From NCBI RefSeq assembly GCF_021531915.1, contig NZ_JAFBIV010000001.1, positions 248,001-312,000 on the forward strand: a stretch of DNA of 64,000 nucleotides, given 5' to 3'. Position numbers and translations under genes: made by a program. This stretch comes from Oscillibacter valericigenes (GTDB lineage: Bacteria > Bacillota > Clostridia > Oscillospirales > Oscillospiraceae). The notes below the pieces were generated by a model, which was given only the letters and a program-made list of their open reading frames with translations, had not been told where the DNA came from and did no database searches. How positions within the stretch are numbered: the stretch's first letter is position 1; each line of letters opens with the position of its first letter. Shown here in pieces: positions 1 to 6,777 of this stretch.

Positions 1-782
1 GCGCCCAGAGCGCGGCCCTGGCCTTTTACCTGCTGTTCATGCTGTTTCCCTTTCTGATCTTCCTCAGTGCCCTGCTGGGCCTGCTGCAATTGGATGTGGC
101 GGGCATCCTGAGGGCCCTGGGGGAGTTCCTGCCGGCCCAGGTGGTGGATGTGGTGGAGGTCTATCTGACCTATGTGGGCAGCAGCCCCAGCCCCCAGTTG
201 CTGGTGTTCGGTCTGGTATTCTCCATCTATTTCCCCATGCGGGCCACCAACGCTCTCATGCGCTCCGTGCGGACGGCCTACCATCTGGGCCCGGCCCACG
301 GTGTGGTCCAGGTGCTCAAGACCCTGCTGTACACGGTGCTGCTCATTGCCGCCATCGCCCTGACCCTGGTGCTCATGAGCGTCAGCGACCGGCTGCTGGC
401 CTACTGCGTGGCCAATTTCGGCCTTCCCGTTTTCATCGCGGAGCTGTGGGCCAAGCTGCGGTTCCCCCTGGCGGCAGTGGTGGGCTACTTTGCCCTATTC
501 CTTCTGTACGCCCTGGCCCAGGACGGCCGCCAGCCCTGGCGGAACATCTGGCCCGGGACCCTGGCGGCTCTGGCGGCCTGGATGGGCCTGAGCTGGCTGT
601 ACGCCTGGTACGTGGAGCACATGGCCCACTACTCCCTGCTGTACGGCTCCATCGGTACGGTGATCGTCCTGCTGATCTGGCTGAATCTCAGCGCCACGGC
701 CCTCATCATGGGGGCGGAGCTGAACGGCACCCTCATCAGCCTTCGTAAGGAGCCGCGGCCGCCGCGGAAGACCTCCAACTGA
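1..782 (+). CDS. YihY/BrkB family inner-membrane protein, 5' partial
   Basis: The reading frame is open from the first complete codon at base 3, before the first ATG at 39, so the gene begins outside the window. The visible protein is almost entirely hydrophobic, with about five to six membrane segments, and starts with the family-typical Ala-rich first helix ending in a Phe-Pro-Phe stretch. The C-terminal end is a short basic tail. This is the YihY/BrkB (UPF0761) fold, formerly called ribonuclease BN by mistake; its transport role is not established. GC content is high, as in the other host genes. The remaining N-terminus should be only a few dozen residues. Confidence 0.85.
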   Translation, partial: AQSAALAFYLLFMLFPFLIFLSALLGLLQLDVAGILRALGEFLPAQVVDVVEVYLTYVGSSPSPQLLVFGLVFSIYFPMRATNALMRSVRTAYHLGPAHGVVQVLKTLLYTVLLIAAIALTLVLMSVSDRLLAYCVANFGLPVFIAELWAKLRFPLAAVVGYFALFLLYALAQDGRQPWRNIWPGTLAALAAWMGLSWLYAWYVEHMAHYSLLYGSIGTVIVLLIWLNLSATALIMGAELNGTLISLRKEPRPPRKTSN

Positions 783-834
783 TGTCCAAACTCATGTCCA
801 AACTGTAAAAACTGCGCGTTTCGCCGTCCTTTTC

Positions 835-863
835 TTTACTTCGGCGGCAATTTGCACTACAAT
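835..863 (+). promoter_or_regulatory. Predicted sigma-70 promoter of the aminopeptidase cluster
   Basis: A TTTACT box at 835-840 and a TACAAT box at 858-863 are separated by exactly 17 bases. They lie about 40 bases upstream of the aminopeptidase start, in an AT-richer gap. This is seen in the sequence; promoter activity is inferred. Confidence 0.5.
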
Positions 864-903
864 ATCACATCATTGAAAAATCTGCGAAAGGATGAAGCAT
901 CTC

Positions 904-2136
904 ATGGATGAAAAACTGCGGGAATACGCAAAACTGTTGATTCAGGTGGGCCTGAACGTCCAGAAGGGCCAGCGGCTGGTGATCTCCTCTCCGGTGGAGT
1001 GCGCCTACTTTGCCCGGATGTGCGCCCAGGAGGCCTATGCCATCGGCTGCAAGGAAGTGGTCATGAATTGGCACGATGACGCCATGGCCCGGATGAAGTA
1101 CCTCCAGGCCGACGACGCCATCTTCGACGAGGTGGCACTGTGGCGCCGCCACTTCTTCAACGACTACGCCCTGGAGGGGGCCGCTTACCTGGCCATCTCC
1201 GCCTCCGACCCGGAGAATTTCAAGGGTGTGGACTCCAGACGCATTATCCGCGCCCAGCAGGCCAGCGGCAAGGCCCTGAAGGACTTTGACCGGCTGCAGA
1301 TGTGCAGCGGCTTCCCCTGGTGCATCGCCTCCATCCCCATCCCCAGCTGGGCAAAGACCGTCTTTCCCGATGTCAGTGAGGACCAGGCCATGGAGCAGCT
1401 GTGGGACGCCATTTTCAAAGCCGTCCGCATCAGCGGCGACGGCAAGGCGGTGGAGAAGTGGCAGCAGCATCTGTCCACCCTCCATGAGCGGATGGAGAAA
1501 CTGAACGCCCTGAACTTCAAGTCCCTGCACTACACCAATTCCCTGGGCACCGACCTGACGGTGGAGCTGCCCGAGGGCCACATCTGGGAGGCGGGCAACG
1601 ACGTGACGTTGTCAGGTCAGGAATATATTGCCAACATTCCCACGGAGGAGCTGTTCACCTCCCCCCTGAAAACCGGGGTCAACGGCGTGGTATACTCCGC
1701 CATGCCCCTGGTGAACGACGGCACCATCATCGACGGCTTCCACTTCGTGGTGAAGGACGGCAAAATTGTGGAGGCCCACGCCAAGCGCGGCGAGGAGGCC
1801 CTGAAGGGCGCCATCTCTGTGGACGAGGGCGCCAGCTACTTCGGCGAGGTGGCCCTGGTGCCCTACGACAGCCCCATCTCCAACCAGAAGATTTTGTTCT
1901 ACAACACCCTGTTCGACGAGAATGCCGCCTGCCACATCGCCTTCGGCGAGGCGTATCCCTGCCTGAAGGGCGGCCAGCAGATGACCAAGGACGAGCTGAA
2001 GGCCCGGGGCCTGAACGACTCCATCACCCATGTGGATTTCATGATCGGCACCCCGGACCTCTCCATCGTGGGAACTACCCATGAGGGGAAAGAGGTCCCC
2101 GTGTTCGTCAACGGCAATTTCGCGCCGGAGATCTGA
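904..2136 (+). CDS. M29 family metallo-aminopeptidase
   Basis: A 410-residue cytoplasmic aminopeptidase of the M29 (AmpS/PepS/PepT2) family, which removes N-terminal residues using a two-metal centre. The expected order of features is visible: an N-terminal start of the LREYAKLL type with the GLNVQKGQ strand, and in the C-terminal half the motif with DEN, His and Glu around residues 340-350, then the His-x-Asp of HVDF near residue 378 that completes the metal site. An ATG at 892 touches the GAAAGG ribosome site directly, so I prefer the ATG at 904, which has a 12-base spacer. The gamma-carbonic anhydrase gene follows after 15 bases, suggesting one transcript. Confidence 0.92.
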   Translation: MDEKLREYAKLLIQVGLNVQKGQRLVISSPVECAYFARMCAQEAYAIGCKEVVMNWHDDAMARMKYLQADDAIFDEVALWRRHFFNDYALEGAAYLAISASDPENFKGVDSRRIIRAQQASGKALKDFDRLQMCSGFPWCIASIPIPSWAKTVFPDVSEDQAMEQLWDAIFKAVRISGDGKAVEKWQQHLSTLHERMEKLNALNFKSLHYTNSLGTDLTVELPEGHIWEAGNDVTLSGQEYIANIPTEELFTSPLKTGVNGVVYSAMPLVNDGTIIDGFHFVVKDGKIVEAHAKRGEEALKGAISVDEGASYFGEVALVPYDSPISNQKILFYNTLFDENAACHIAFGEAYPCLKGGQQMTKDELKARGLNDSITHVDFMIGTPDLSIVGTTHEGKEVPVFVNGNFAPEI

Positions 2137-2151
2137 GAAGGAGAGAGCAAC

Positions 2152-2631
2152 ATGTATAAGCTGAGAGAGACAGACGAGAATGTATTGATCTGCGACGGCG
2201 CCTGCGTGGTGGGCGACGTGACCCTGGCCAAGGGCGTCAGTGTGTGGTACAACGCCGTCCTGCGGGGCGACGAGGGCGCCATCACCGTGGGAGAGGACAC
2301 CAACATCCAGGACGGCGCCGTGCTCCATGAAGAGACGGTGGTGGGCAAGGGCTGCACCATCGGCCACAACGCCATCGTCCACGGCTGCACCGTGGGGGAC
2401 AACGTGCTGATCGGCATGGGCGCCGTGGTGCTGAACGGCGCCAAGATCGGCGACAACTGCATTGTGGGTGCCGGGGCATTGGTCACCGGCAAGATGGACG
2501 CCCCCGCCGGGTCCATGCTGCTGGGCAGCCCCGCCAAGGTGGTCCGCCCCCTGACGGAGGCGGAGATCGAGGGCAACCGGGAGTCCGCCCGGGGCTACCT
2601 CCACGCGGCGGAGCTGTGCCGCAAGGGCTGA
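2152..2631 (+). CDS. Gamma-carbonic anhydrase family hexapeptide-repeat protein
   Basis: A 159-residue left-handed beta-helix protein with repeated hexapeptides (isoleucine/valine-glycine spaced by six) across nearly all its length. The metal-binding histidines of the gamma class are present: one in the turn before the HEE segment and two in the GHNAIVHG segment around residues 66-72. Proteins of this size and layout (YrdA/CaiE/PaaY group) bind zinc or iron; some hydrate CO2 and others have no shown activity. A GGAGAG ribosome site precedes the ATG. The gene lies between the aminopeptidase and the exporter gene with very short gaps. Confidence 0.9.
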   Translation: MYKLRETDENVLICDGACVVGDVTLAKGVSVWYNAVLRGDEGAITVGEDTNIQDGAVLHEETVVGKGCTIGHNAIVHGCTVGDNVLIGMGAVVLNGAKIGDNCIVGAGALVTGKMDAPAGSMLLGSPAKVVRPLTEAEIEGNRESARGYLHAAELCRKG

Positions 2632-2635
2632 GCCT

Positions 2636-3805
2636 ATGGAGTGGAACCGACAGAATATCAAGGGCCTGCTGCTGGTGGTCTGCGGCGGCGCGGCTTTCTA
2701 CGCCGCCCTGCAGCATCTGGCCGTGGTGGCCCGTGCTCTGGGCTGGCTGGCGGGCATTCTGGCGCCCTTCCTGCTGGGGGCCGCCATCGCCTTTATCCTG
2801 AATGTGCCCATGCGGGCTATGGAGCGGCACCTGTTTCCCAACGCCAGGCGGGGCGCCGGGGCACGCCGGCCTCTGGCCCTGGTGCTGACCCTGGTTGCGG
2901 TCATCGGCGTGCTGGTGCTGGCCTCCTGTGTCATCGGCCCCGGTGTCCGGGACGCGGTCAAGTCCATTGCCAGTCAGGCCCCGGCGGCCTTTGACCGGCT
3001 GTATGACTGGCTTCTGGGGCTGGAGCAGTACCTGCCCCAGATCGAGACCTGGGTCCAGGACCTGTCCATCGACTGGAAGACCCTGTCCCAGAAGGCCATT
3101 CAGCTGGCCCAGTCCTGGGGCGGCAGCCTGCTGTCCACCGGCGGCGGGCTCATTGGCGGCGTGGTCAGCGGCGTCAGCACCTTTGTCATCGGGCTGATCT
3201 TCTCCTTCTACATCCTGCTGCAAAAGGAAAAGCTGTCCCGCCAGGGCCGGCAGGTGCTCTACGGCCTGCTGCCCGTGAAGCGGGCGGACCGGGCCCTGGA
3301 GGTCCTGCGGCTGGCAAACCGCACCTTCTCCAGCTTCCTCTCCGGCCAGTGTACCGAGGCGGTGATCCTGGGCACACTGTTCGTCATCGCCATGTCCATC
3401 TTCCGCCTGCCCTACGCCGTGCTGGTGGGGGTCCTCATTGCCCTGACGGCCCTGATCCCCATTGTGGGCGCCTTCATCGGCTGCGGCGTGGGCGCGCTGC
3501 TCATCGCCGTCACGGACCCCTGGAAGGCCGTGGTGTTCGTGATCCTGTTCCTGGTGCTCCAGCAGATCGAGGGCAACCTGATCTATCCCCATGTGGTGGG
3601 CTCCTCCGTGGGGCTGCCCTCCATCTGGGTGTTGGCCGCCGTCACGTTGGGCGGCAAGCTCATGGGCGTGGCGGGCATGCTGTTTTTCATCCCCCTCTGC
3701 TCCGTGCTGTACGCCCTGTTCCGGGACTTCGTGAAGGGGCGGCTGGCGGAGAAGAAGGTCCCCGCCGCCAAGTGGCGGGACCCGCCTCCACCCATGAAAA
3801 AATGA
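2636..3805 (+). CDS. AI-2E family transporter (PerM/YdbI type)
   Basis: A 389-residue membrane protein with paired N-terminal helices, a long soluble stretch (about residues 80-180) and five or so C-terminal helices, the usual architecture of the AI-2E transporter/permease family. Characterised relatives export autoinducer-2 or act as Na+/H+ antiporters, so the substrate cannot be assigned. The conserved block around GNLIYPHVVG near residue 315 and the following glycine-rich helix are clear. The start lies four bases after the previous stop, so translation is probably coupled. The C-terminus is a short basic, proline-rich tail, and a terminator follows. Confidence 0.88.
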   Translation: MEWNRQNIKGLLLVVCGGAAFYAALQHLAVVARALGWLAGILAPFLLGAAIAFILNVPMRAMERHLFPNARRGAGARRPLALVLTLVAVIGVLVLASCVIGPGVRDAVKSIASQAPAAFDRLYDWLLGLEQYLPQIETWVQDLSIDWKTLSQKAIQLAQSWGGSLLSTGGGLIGGVVSGVSTFVIGLIFSFYILLQKEKLSRQGRQVLYGLLPVKRADRALEVLRLANRTFSSFLSGQCTEAVILGTLFVIAMSIFRLPYAVLVGVLIALTALIPIVGAFIGCGVGALLIAVTDPWKAVVFVILFLVLQQIEGNLIYPHVVGSSVGLPSIWVLAAVTLGGKLMGVAGMLFFIPLCSVLYALFRDFVKGRLAEKKVPAAKWRDPPPPMKK

Positions 3806-3811
3806 TGGTCC

Positions 3812-3846
3812 AAAAATCTCCGGGAAAATTTTCCGGAGATTTTTTA
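3812..3846 (+). terminator. Intrinsic terminator after the AI-2E gene
   Basis: AATCTCCGG and CCGGAGATT form a nine-base-pair stem around a GAAAATTTT-rich loop, followed by a run of six T. It starts seven bases after the stop codon. Confidence 0.85.
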
Positions 3847-3855
3847 TTTCGGGTA

Positions 3856-3908
3856 TTGACAAGAATCCTTGTCAGTGCTATCTTATGTTTGACAAGAATA
3901 ATTGTCAA
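3856..3908 (+). promoter_or_regulatory. Promoter with two palindromic operators
   Basis: Two inverted repeats share the half-site TTGACAAG: one at 3856-3875 with CTTGTCA as its right arm, and one at 3889-3908 reading TTGACAAGAATAATTGTCAA. The first half-site doubles as a TTGACA -35 box, with TATCTT at 3879-3884 after 17 bases. The next gene encodes an XRE repressor, so these are most simply its own operators, overlapping the promoter. Seen directly; autoregulation is inferred. Confidence 0.7.
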
Positions 3909-3945
3909 CTTGACTTGGAAAGTTGTCAGGAAAGGAGACCGGCCT

Positions 3946-4164
3946 ATGCCGCTGTATAACCGTTTGAAAGAGTACCGTGCCCGTCTTGGTGTGAACCAGC
4001 AGGAGATGGGGGCTCTGGCGGGGGTATCCCGTCAGACCATCAGCCAGATCGAGCGGGGAGACTACTCCCCGTCGGTGACCCTGGCGCTGAAGATCGCCAA
4101 GATCTGCCAGGTGTCTGTGGAGGATATTTTTTCCTATGAGGAGGATGAAAACGATGGAGAATAA
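3946..4164 (+). CDS. Small XRE-family transcriptional regulator
   Basis: A 72-residue Cro/CI-type helix-turn-helix protein with no other domain. The HTH spans about residues 5-60, with the recognition helix in the GVSRQTISQIERG segment typical of the YozG/YgzD group. The ATG at 3946 has a strong AGGAAAGGAG site ten bases upstream. Its end overlaps the start of the membrane-protein gene that follows, a pairing common in Firmicutes, where the regulator controls its membrane partner. Two palindromes in the promoter are the probable operators. Confidence 0.92.
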   Translation: MPLYNRLKEYRARLGVNQQEMGALAGVSRQTISQIERGDYSPSVTLALKIAKICQVSVEDIFSYEEDENDGE

Positions 4165-4909
4165 CACTGTGAAAAAGGATAACCGCAAGGCCCTGCCCAA
4201 GTATCTGCTGATTTTGTTTGTGGCTGCCATCTTCGGCGGCGTGCTGGGCTTTGCCGCCGGCTGGCTGGGCCATGACAACCTCTCGGAGGTCATCGCCGCG
4301 GTTGTTGCCGATGGCCTGATTGCCGCCGCCCCCTGGGCGCTGCTGGGTACCTCGGTGGTGTCCATGGTACTGATCCTGTGGCTGTACCGTGGGGCAAAAG
4401 CCCTTTACACCGGCTGGGACGGCGAGGATGACGATGTGATGGACCGGGCGAATCAGAAGCTGAACTGGGCTTTGTTACTGACTGCCGCCCAGCTGGTGCT
4501 GGATATGTTCTTCTTCGCCGTGGCACAGTCCGCGCATAATATGACGGCGCTGTGGAGCGTCCTGTTTTTCCTCGTCTCCATCTTCCTGCTGGTCTTTGCC
4601 CAGCAGAAGATCGTGGACCTGACCCGGAAGATGAACCCGGAGAAAAAGGGCAGCGTCTATGACACGAAGTTCAAGAAGAAGTGGTTTGAGAGCTGTGACG
4701 AGGCGGAGCAGAAGCAGATCGGCCGGGCGGCCTACAAGGCCTTCAACGTGGTGAGCACCGCCTGCCCCATCCTGTGGGGAGCCCTGTTGCTGTTGAGCTA
4801 TGCGTTCAACTTCAGTCTGCTGATGCCCACATTCATCGTGTGCTTCATCTGGCTGCTGCAGCAGGTGTCCTACTGCCTGGAGTGCATCCGCCTGGGCAAG
4901 CGGAAGTAA
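4154..4909 (+). CDS. DUF3169 family membrane protein
   Basis: A 251-residue protein with two N-terminal helices (about residues 15-75), two central helices and two at the C-terminus, separated by a charged segment containing a KFKKKWFESCDEAE-type stretch. This is the DUF3169 family, usually found directly downstream of a small XRE regulator as here. Its function is unknown. The ATG at 4145 abuts the GAGGAGG site, so the ATG at 4154, nine bases away, is the better start; either one overlaps the end of the regulator gene. Confidence 0.85.
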   Translation: MENNTVKKDNRKALPKYLLILFVAAIFGGVLGFAAGWLGHDNLSEVIAAVVADGLIAAAPWALLGTSVVSMVLILWLYRGAKALYTGWDGEDDDVMDRANQKLNWALLLTAAQLVLDMFFFAVAQSAHNMTALWSVLFFLVSIFLLVFAQQKIVDLTRKMNPEKKGSVYDTKFKKKWFESCDEAEQKQIGRAAYKAFNVVSTACPILWGALLLLSYAFNFSLLMPTFIVCFIWLLQQVSYCLECIRLGKRK

Positions 4910-4980
4910 AAGGGTTCAACATCTGACCTTATAAAATTTTCTCATTTTGATACTTTCGATAAAACCACATTGGGGATAGA

Positions 4981-5016
4981 ATATGGAAAACGATATGAAA
5001 GAAGGTTTTCCATATG
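4981..5016 (+). promoter_or_regulatory. Perfect inverted repeat enclosing the RBS and start codon
   Basis: ATATGGAAAAC (4981-4991) and its exact reverse complement GTTTTCCATAT (5005-5015) flank a 13-base loop that holds the GAAAGAAGG ribosome site. The right arm includes the first two bases of the ATG at 5014. In RNA this would hide the start codon in a stem. A translation switch or temperature-sensitive structure is inferred; no known riboswitch aptamer is visible upstream. Confidence 0.55.
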
Positions 5017-5544
5017 TCTTCTGCAACTGATCTGCGCAAGGTCCGTCCGGTCAAGTGGCTGACCGTCACCGCCATGCTGATGGCCCTGAACATCGCCATG
5101 AGTTCCTTCAGCATTCCCGTTCCCGGCGGCCACCTGTATCTGAACGACGCCGTCATCTGCACCGCCGCCATCCTGCTGGACCCCCTGGGTGCTTTCATCG
5201 TGGGCGGCGTGGGCGCTTTCCTGGGCGACTTTTTCTTCTATCCCGCTCCCATGTTCGTCTCCCTGGTGACCCATGGCCTCCAGGCCGTGGTGGTGTCCCT
5301 GTGTGCCCACAAGCTGTTCGGTGAACGCCGCGGCCGTGCTGCCCTGGTGGGCGTCATCCTGGGCGTGATCATCAACGTGGTGGGCTACTCCATTGGCCGT
5401 GCCTATGTGTACGCCACGCCGGAGGCTGCCGTGCTGAAGTTCCCCTTCCAGGTGTTCCAGGCCACCTTCGGCGCCGTGGTGTCCATGCTGCTGTGCTTCA
5501 AGGCGGGGCTGCTGAGCTTCTGGAACAAGTTCTCCGTCCGCTGA
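5014..5544 (+). CDS. ECF transporter S component, substrate unknown
   Basis: A 176-residue protein with six membrane helices, the size and layout of energy-coupling-factor substrate-binding (S) subunits. The first helix carries an Ala-Met-rich MALNIAM segment, and an acidic residue follows the LYLNDA turn, as in the ECF-ribofla_trS-like group. S components capture a vitamin or metal and use a shared EcfA/EcfT module, which is not in this window. The specificity cannot be read from sequence. The gene is monocistronic: a strong terminator follows and a start-codon hairpin precedes it. Confidence 0.85.
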   Translation: MSSATDLRKVRPVKWLTVTAMLMALNIAMSSFSIPVPGGHLYLNDAVICTAAILLDPLGAFIVGGVGAFLGDFFFYPAPMFVSLVTHGLQAVVVSLCAHKLFGERRGRAALVGVILGVIINVVGYSIGRAYVYATPEAAVLKFPFQVFQATFGAVVSMLLCFKAGLLSFWNKFSVR

Positions 5545-5556
5545 ATCTGCCCCTGC

Positions 5557-5591
5557 ATCGCCCGGGACCGCCGTCCCGGGCGATTGTTTTT
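5557..5591 (+). terminator. Strong intrinsic terminator after the ECF S gene
   Basis: ATCGCCCGGGAC and GTCCCGGGCGAT form a perfect 12-base-pair GC-rich stem with a four-base loop, followed by TGTTTTT. Confidence 0.93.
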
Positions 5592-5617
5592 GCATTTTCG
5601 AGGAAAGCTGATATAAT
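5590..5617 (+). promoter_or_regulatory. Predicted sigma-70 promoter of the YjdF-like gene
   Basis: TTGCAT at 5590-5595 and a consensus TATAAT at 5612-5617 with a 16-base spacer, 34 bases upstream of the gene start and just after the previous terminator. Confidence 0.6.
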
Positions 5618-5650
5618 AGAAAATACAGCGCTGGCAAGGGAGGAATCGCT

Positions 5651-6541
5651 TTGAAAAAGATGACGAAGCAGGAGAAGAAGACGGAAAAGAAGAATTTCCG
5701 GCATGCTATGGCGCGGGAGCTGCGGGAGCACCGCAATTCGTTTATTGTCTTCTATGTGCTGCGTGTTCTGGTGCTGGTATCCCTGGTGCGTCAGATCATG
5801 CTGCGCAACTATGAGGGCGCGTTCTTCTGTATCCTGACCATCGTACTGCTCTATGTCCCCAGCTGGATCCAGGTGAAGCTGCACATCGAGCTGCCGCCAG
5901 CCCTGGAGATCACCATTCTGTGCTTCATTTTCGCGGCGGAGATTCTGGGCGAGGTCAACGCCTTTTACGTGAACGTCCCCCACTGGGACACCATGCTCCA
6001 CACCCTCAACGGCTTCCTGGCGGCGGCGGTGGGCTTCTCCATGGTCTTGCTGCTGAACGACGACGAGCGGCTGACCTTCGACCTGTCACCATTCTTCCTG
6101 GCACTGATGGCCTTCTGCTTCTCCATGACCATCGGTGTGCTGTGGGAGTTCTTCGAGTTCGGCATGGACTATTTCTTCCACACGGATATGCAGAAGGACA
6201 CCATCATCCACAATCTGTACACCGTGGCGCTGGACACCACCCGCACCAACAAGGTGGTGGCAGTGAAGGACATTCAGGACGTGGTCATCAACGGGGAGAG
6301 CCTGGGTCTGGGCGGCTATCTGGACATCGGCATTATTGACACCATGAAGGACCTGTCCGTGAACTTCGTCGGCGCCGTGGTGTTCTCCGTCACCGGCTTT
6401 TTCTACGCCAGGAGCAAGGGCAAGAAAAAGACGGCGGCCCAGAATTTCGTCCCCAGTCGAAAGACAGAGGAGACGGATTACCTGCAGCAGGCCCGGAAGG
6501 AGTCGGCGGAGAAGGAGCAGTCTCCCGAAAACGGTGTGTAA
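5651..6541 (+). CDS. YjdF/DUF2238-like membrane protein
   Basis: A 296-residue protein with a basic N-terminus, six to seven predicted membrane helices and a charged C-terminal tail. The central PHWDTMLHTLNGFLAA stretch (His, Asp, His spaced as in the YjdF/DUF2238 signature) and the later WEFFEF helix support the family call; its function is unknown. I chose the TTG at 5651 because AGGGAGG lies seven bases upstream. The ATG at 5660 is 16 bases from that site and is the alternative. A promoter before and a terminator after make it a single-gene unit. Confidence 0.7.
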   Translation: MKKMTKQEKKTEKKNFRHAMARELREHRNSFIVFYVLRVLVLVSLVRQIMLRNYEGAFFCILTIVLLYVPSWIQVKLHIELPPALEITILCFIFAAEILGEVNAFYVNVPHWDTMLHTLNGFLAAAVGFSMVLLLNDDERLTFDLSPFFLALMAFCFSMTIGVLWEFFEFGMDYFFHTDMQKDTIIHNLYTVALDTTRTNKVVAVKDIQDVVINGESLGLGGYLDIGIIDTMKDLSVNFVGAVVFSVTGFFYARSKGKKKTAAQNFVPSRKTEETDYLQQARKESAEKEQSPENGV

Positions 6542-6552
6542 AAGAGAATGGG

Positions 6553-6586
6553 AAAAGCAGCCCTATGTATGGGGCTGCTTTTTTAT
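6553..6586 (+). terminator. Intrinsic terminator after the YjdF-like gene
   Basis: AAAAGCAGCCC and GGGCTGCTTTTTT form an 11-base-pair stem around TATGTATG with a T-rich tail. Confidence 0.9.
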
Positions 6587-6663
6587 TTGGATGATAGGTT
6601 TCACAAAAAAAGAAAAATGATAAATGTTTTAAATATTGTAACCGCTTAAGGGGCGGAAAAGAA

Positions 6664-6692
6664 TTGAATTTTGTTGAAATAGCTGATAAAAT
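6664..6692 (+). promoter_or_regulatory. Predicted promoter of the c-di-GMP operon
   Basis: TTGAAT at 6664-6669 and TAAAAT at 6687-6692 are 17 bases apart in an AT-rich gap between a terminator and the GGDEF/EAL gene. No riboswitch-like fold is evident in the short leader. Confidence 0.55.
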
Positions 6693-6777
6693 AAAATCGT
6701 ATTCAAATGCGCACTGAAACGACAGAACCAAAAGCTCGGCAGGCGCCGGGATGATCAGGGAGGGGAGGTTTCAAACG

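Noticed and set aside
4910-5013. A vitamin riboswitch before the ECF S gene
   Set aside because: The leader is only about 100 bases, AT-rich, and shows no TPP, FMN, cobalamin or THF aptamer landmarks; only the start-codon inverted repeat is clear.
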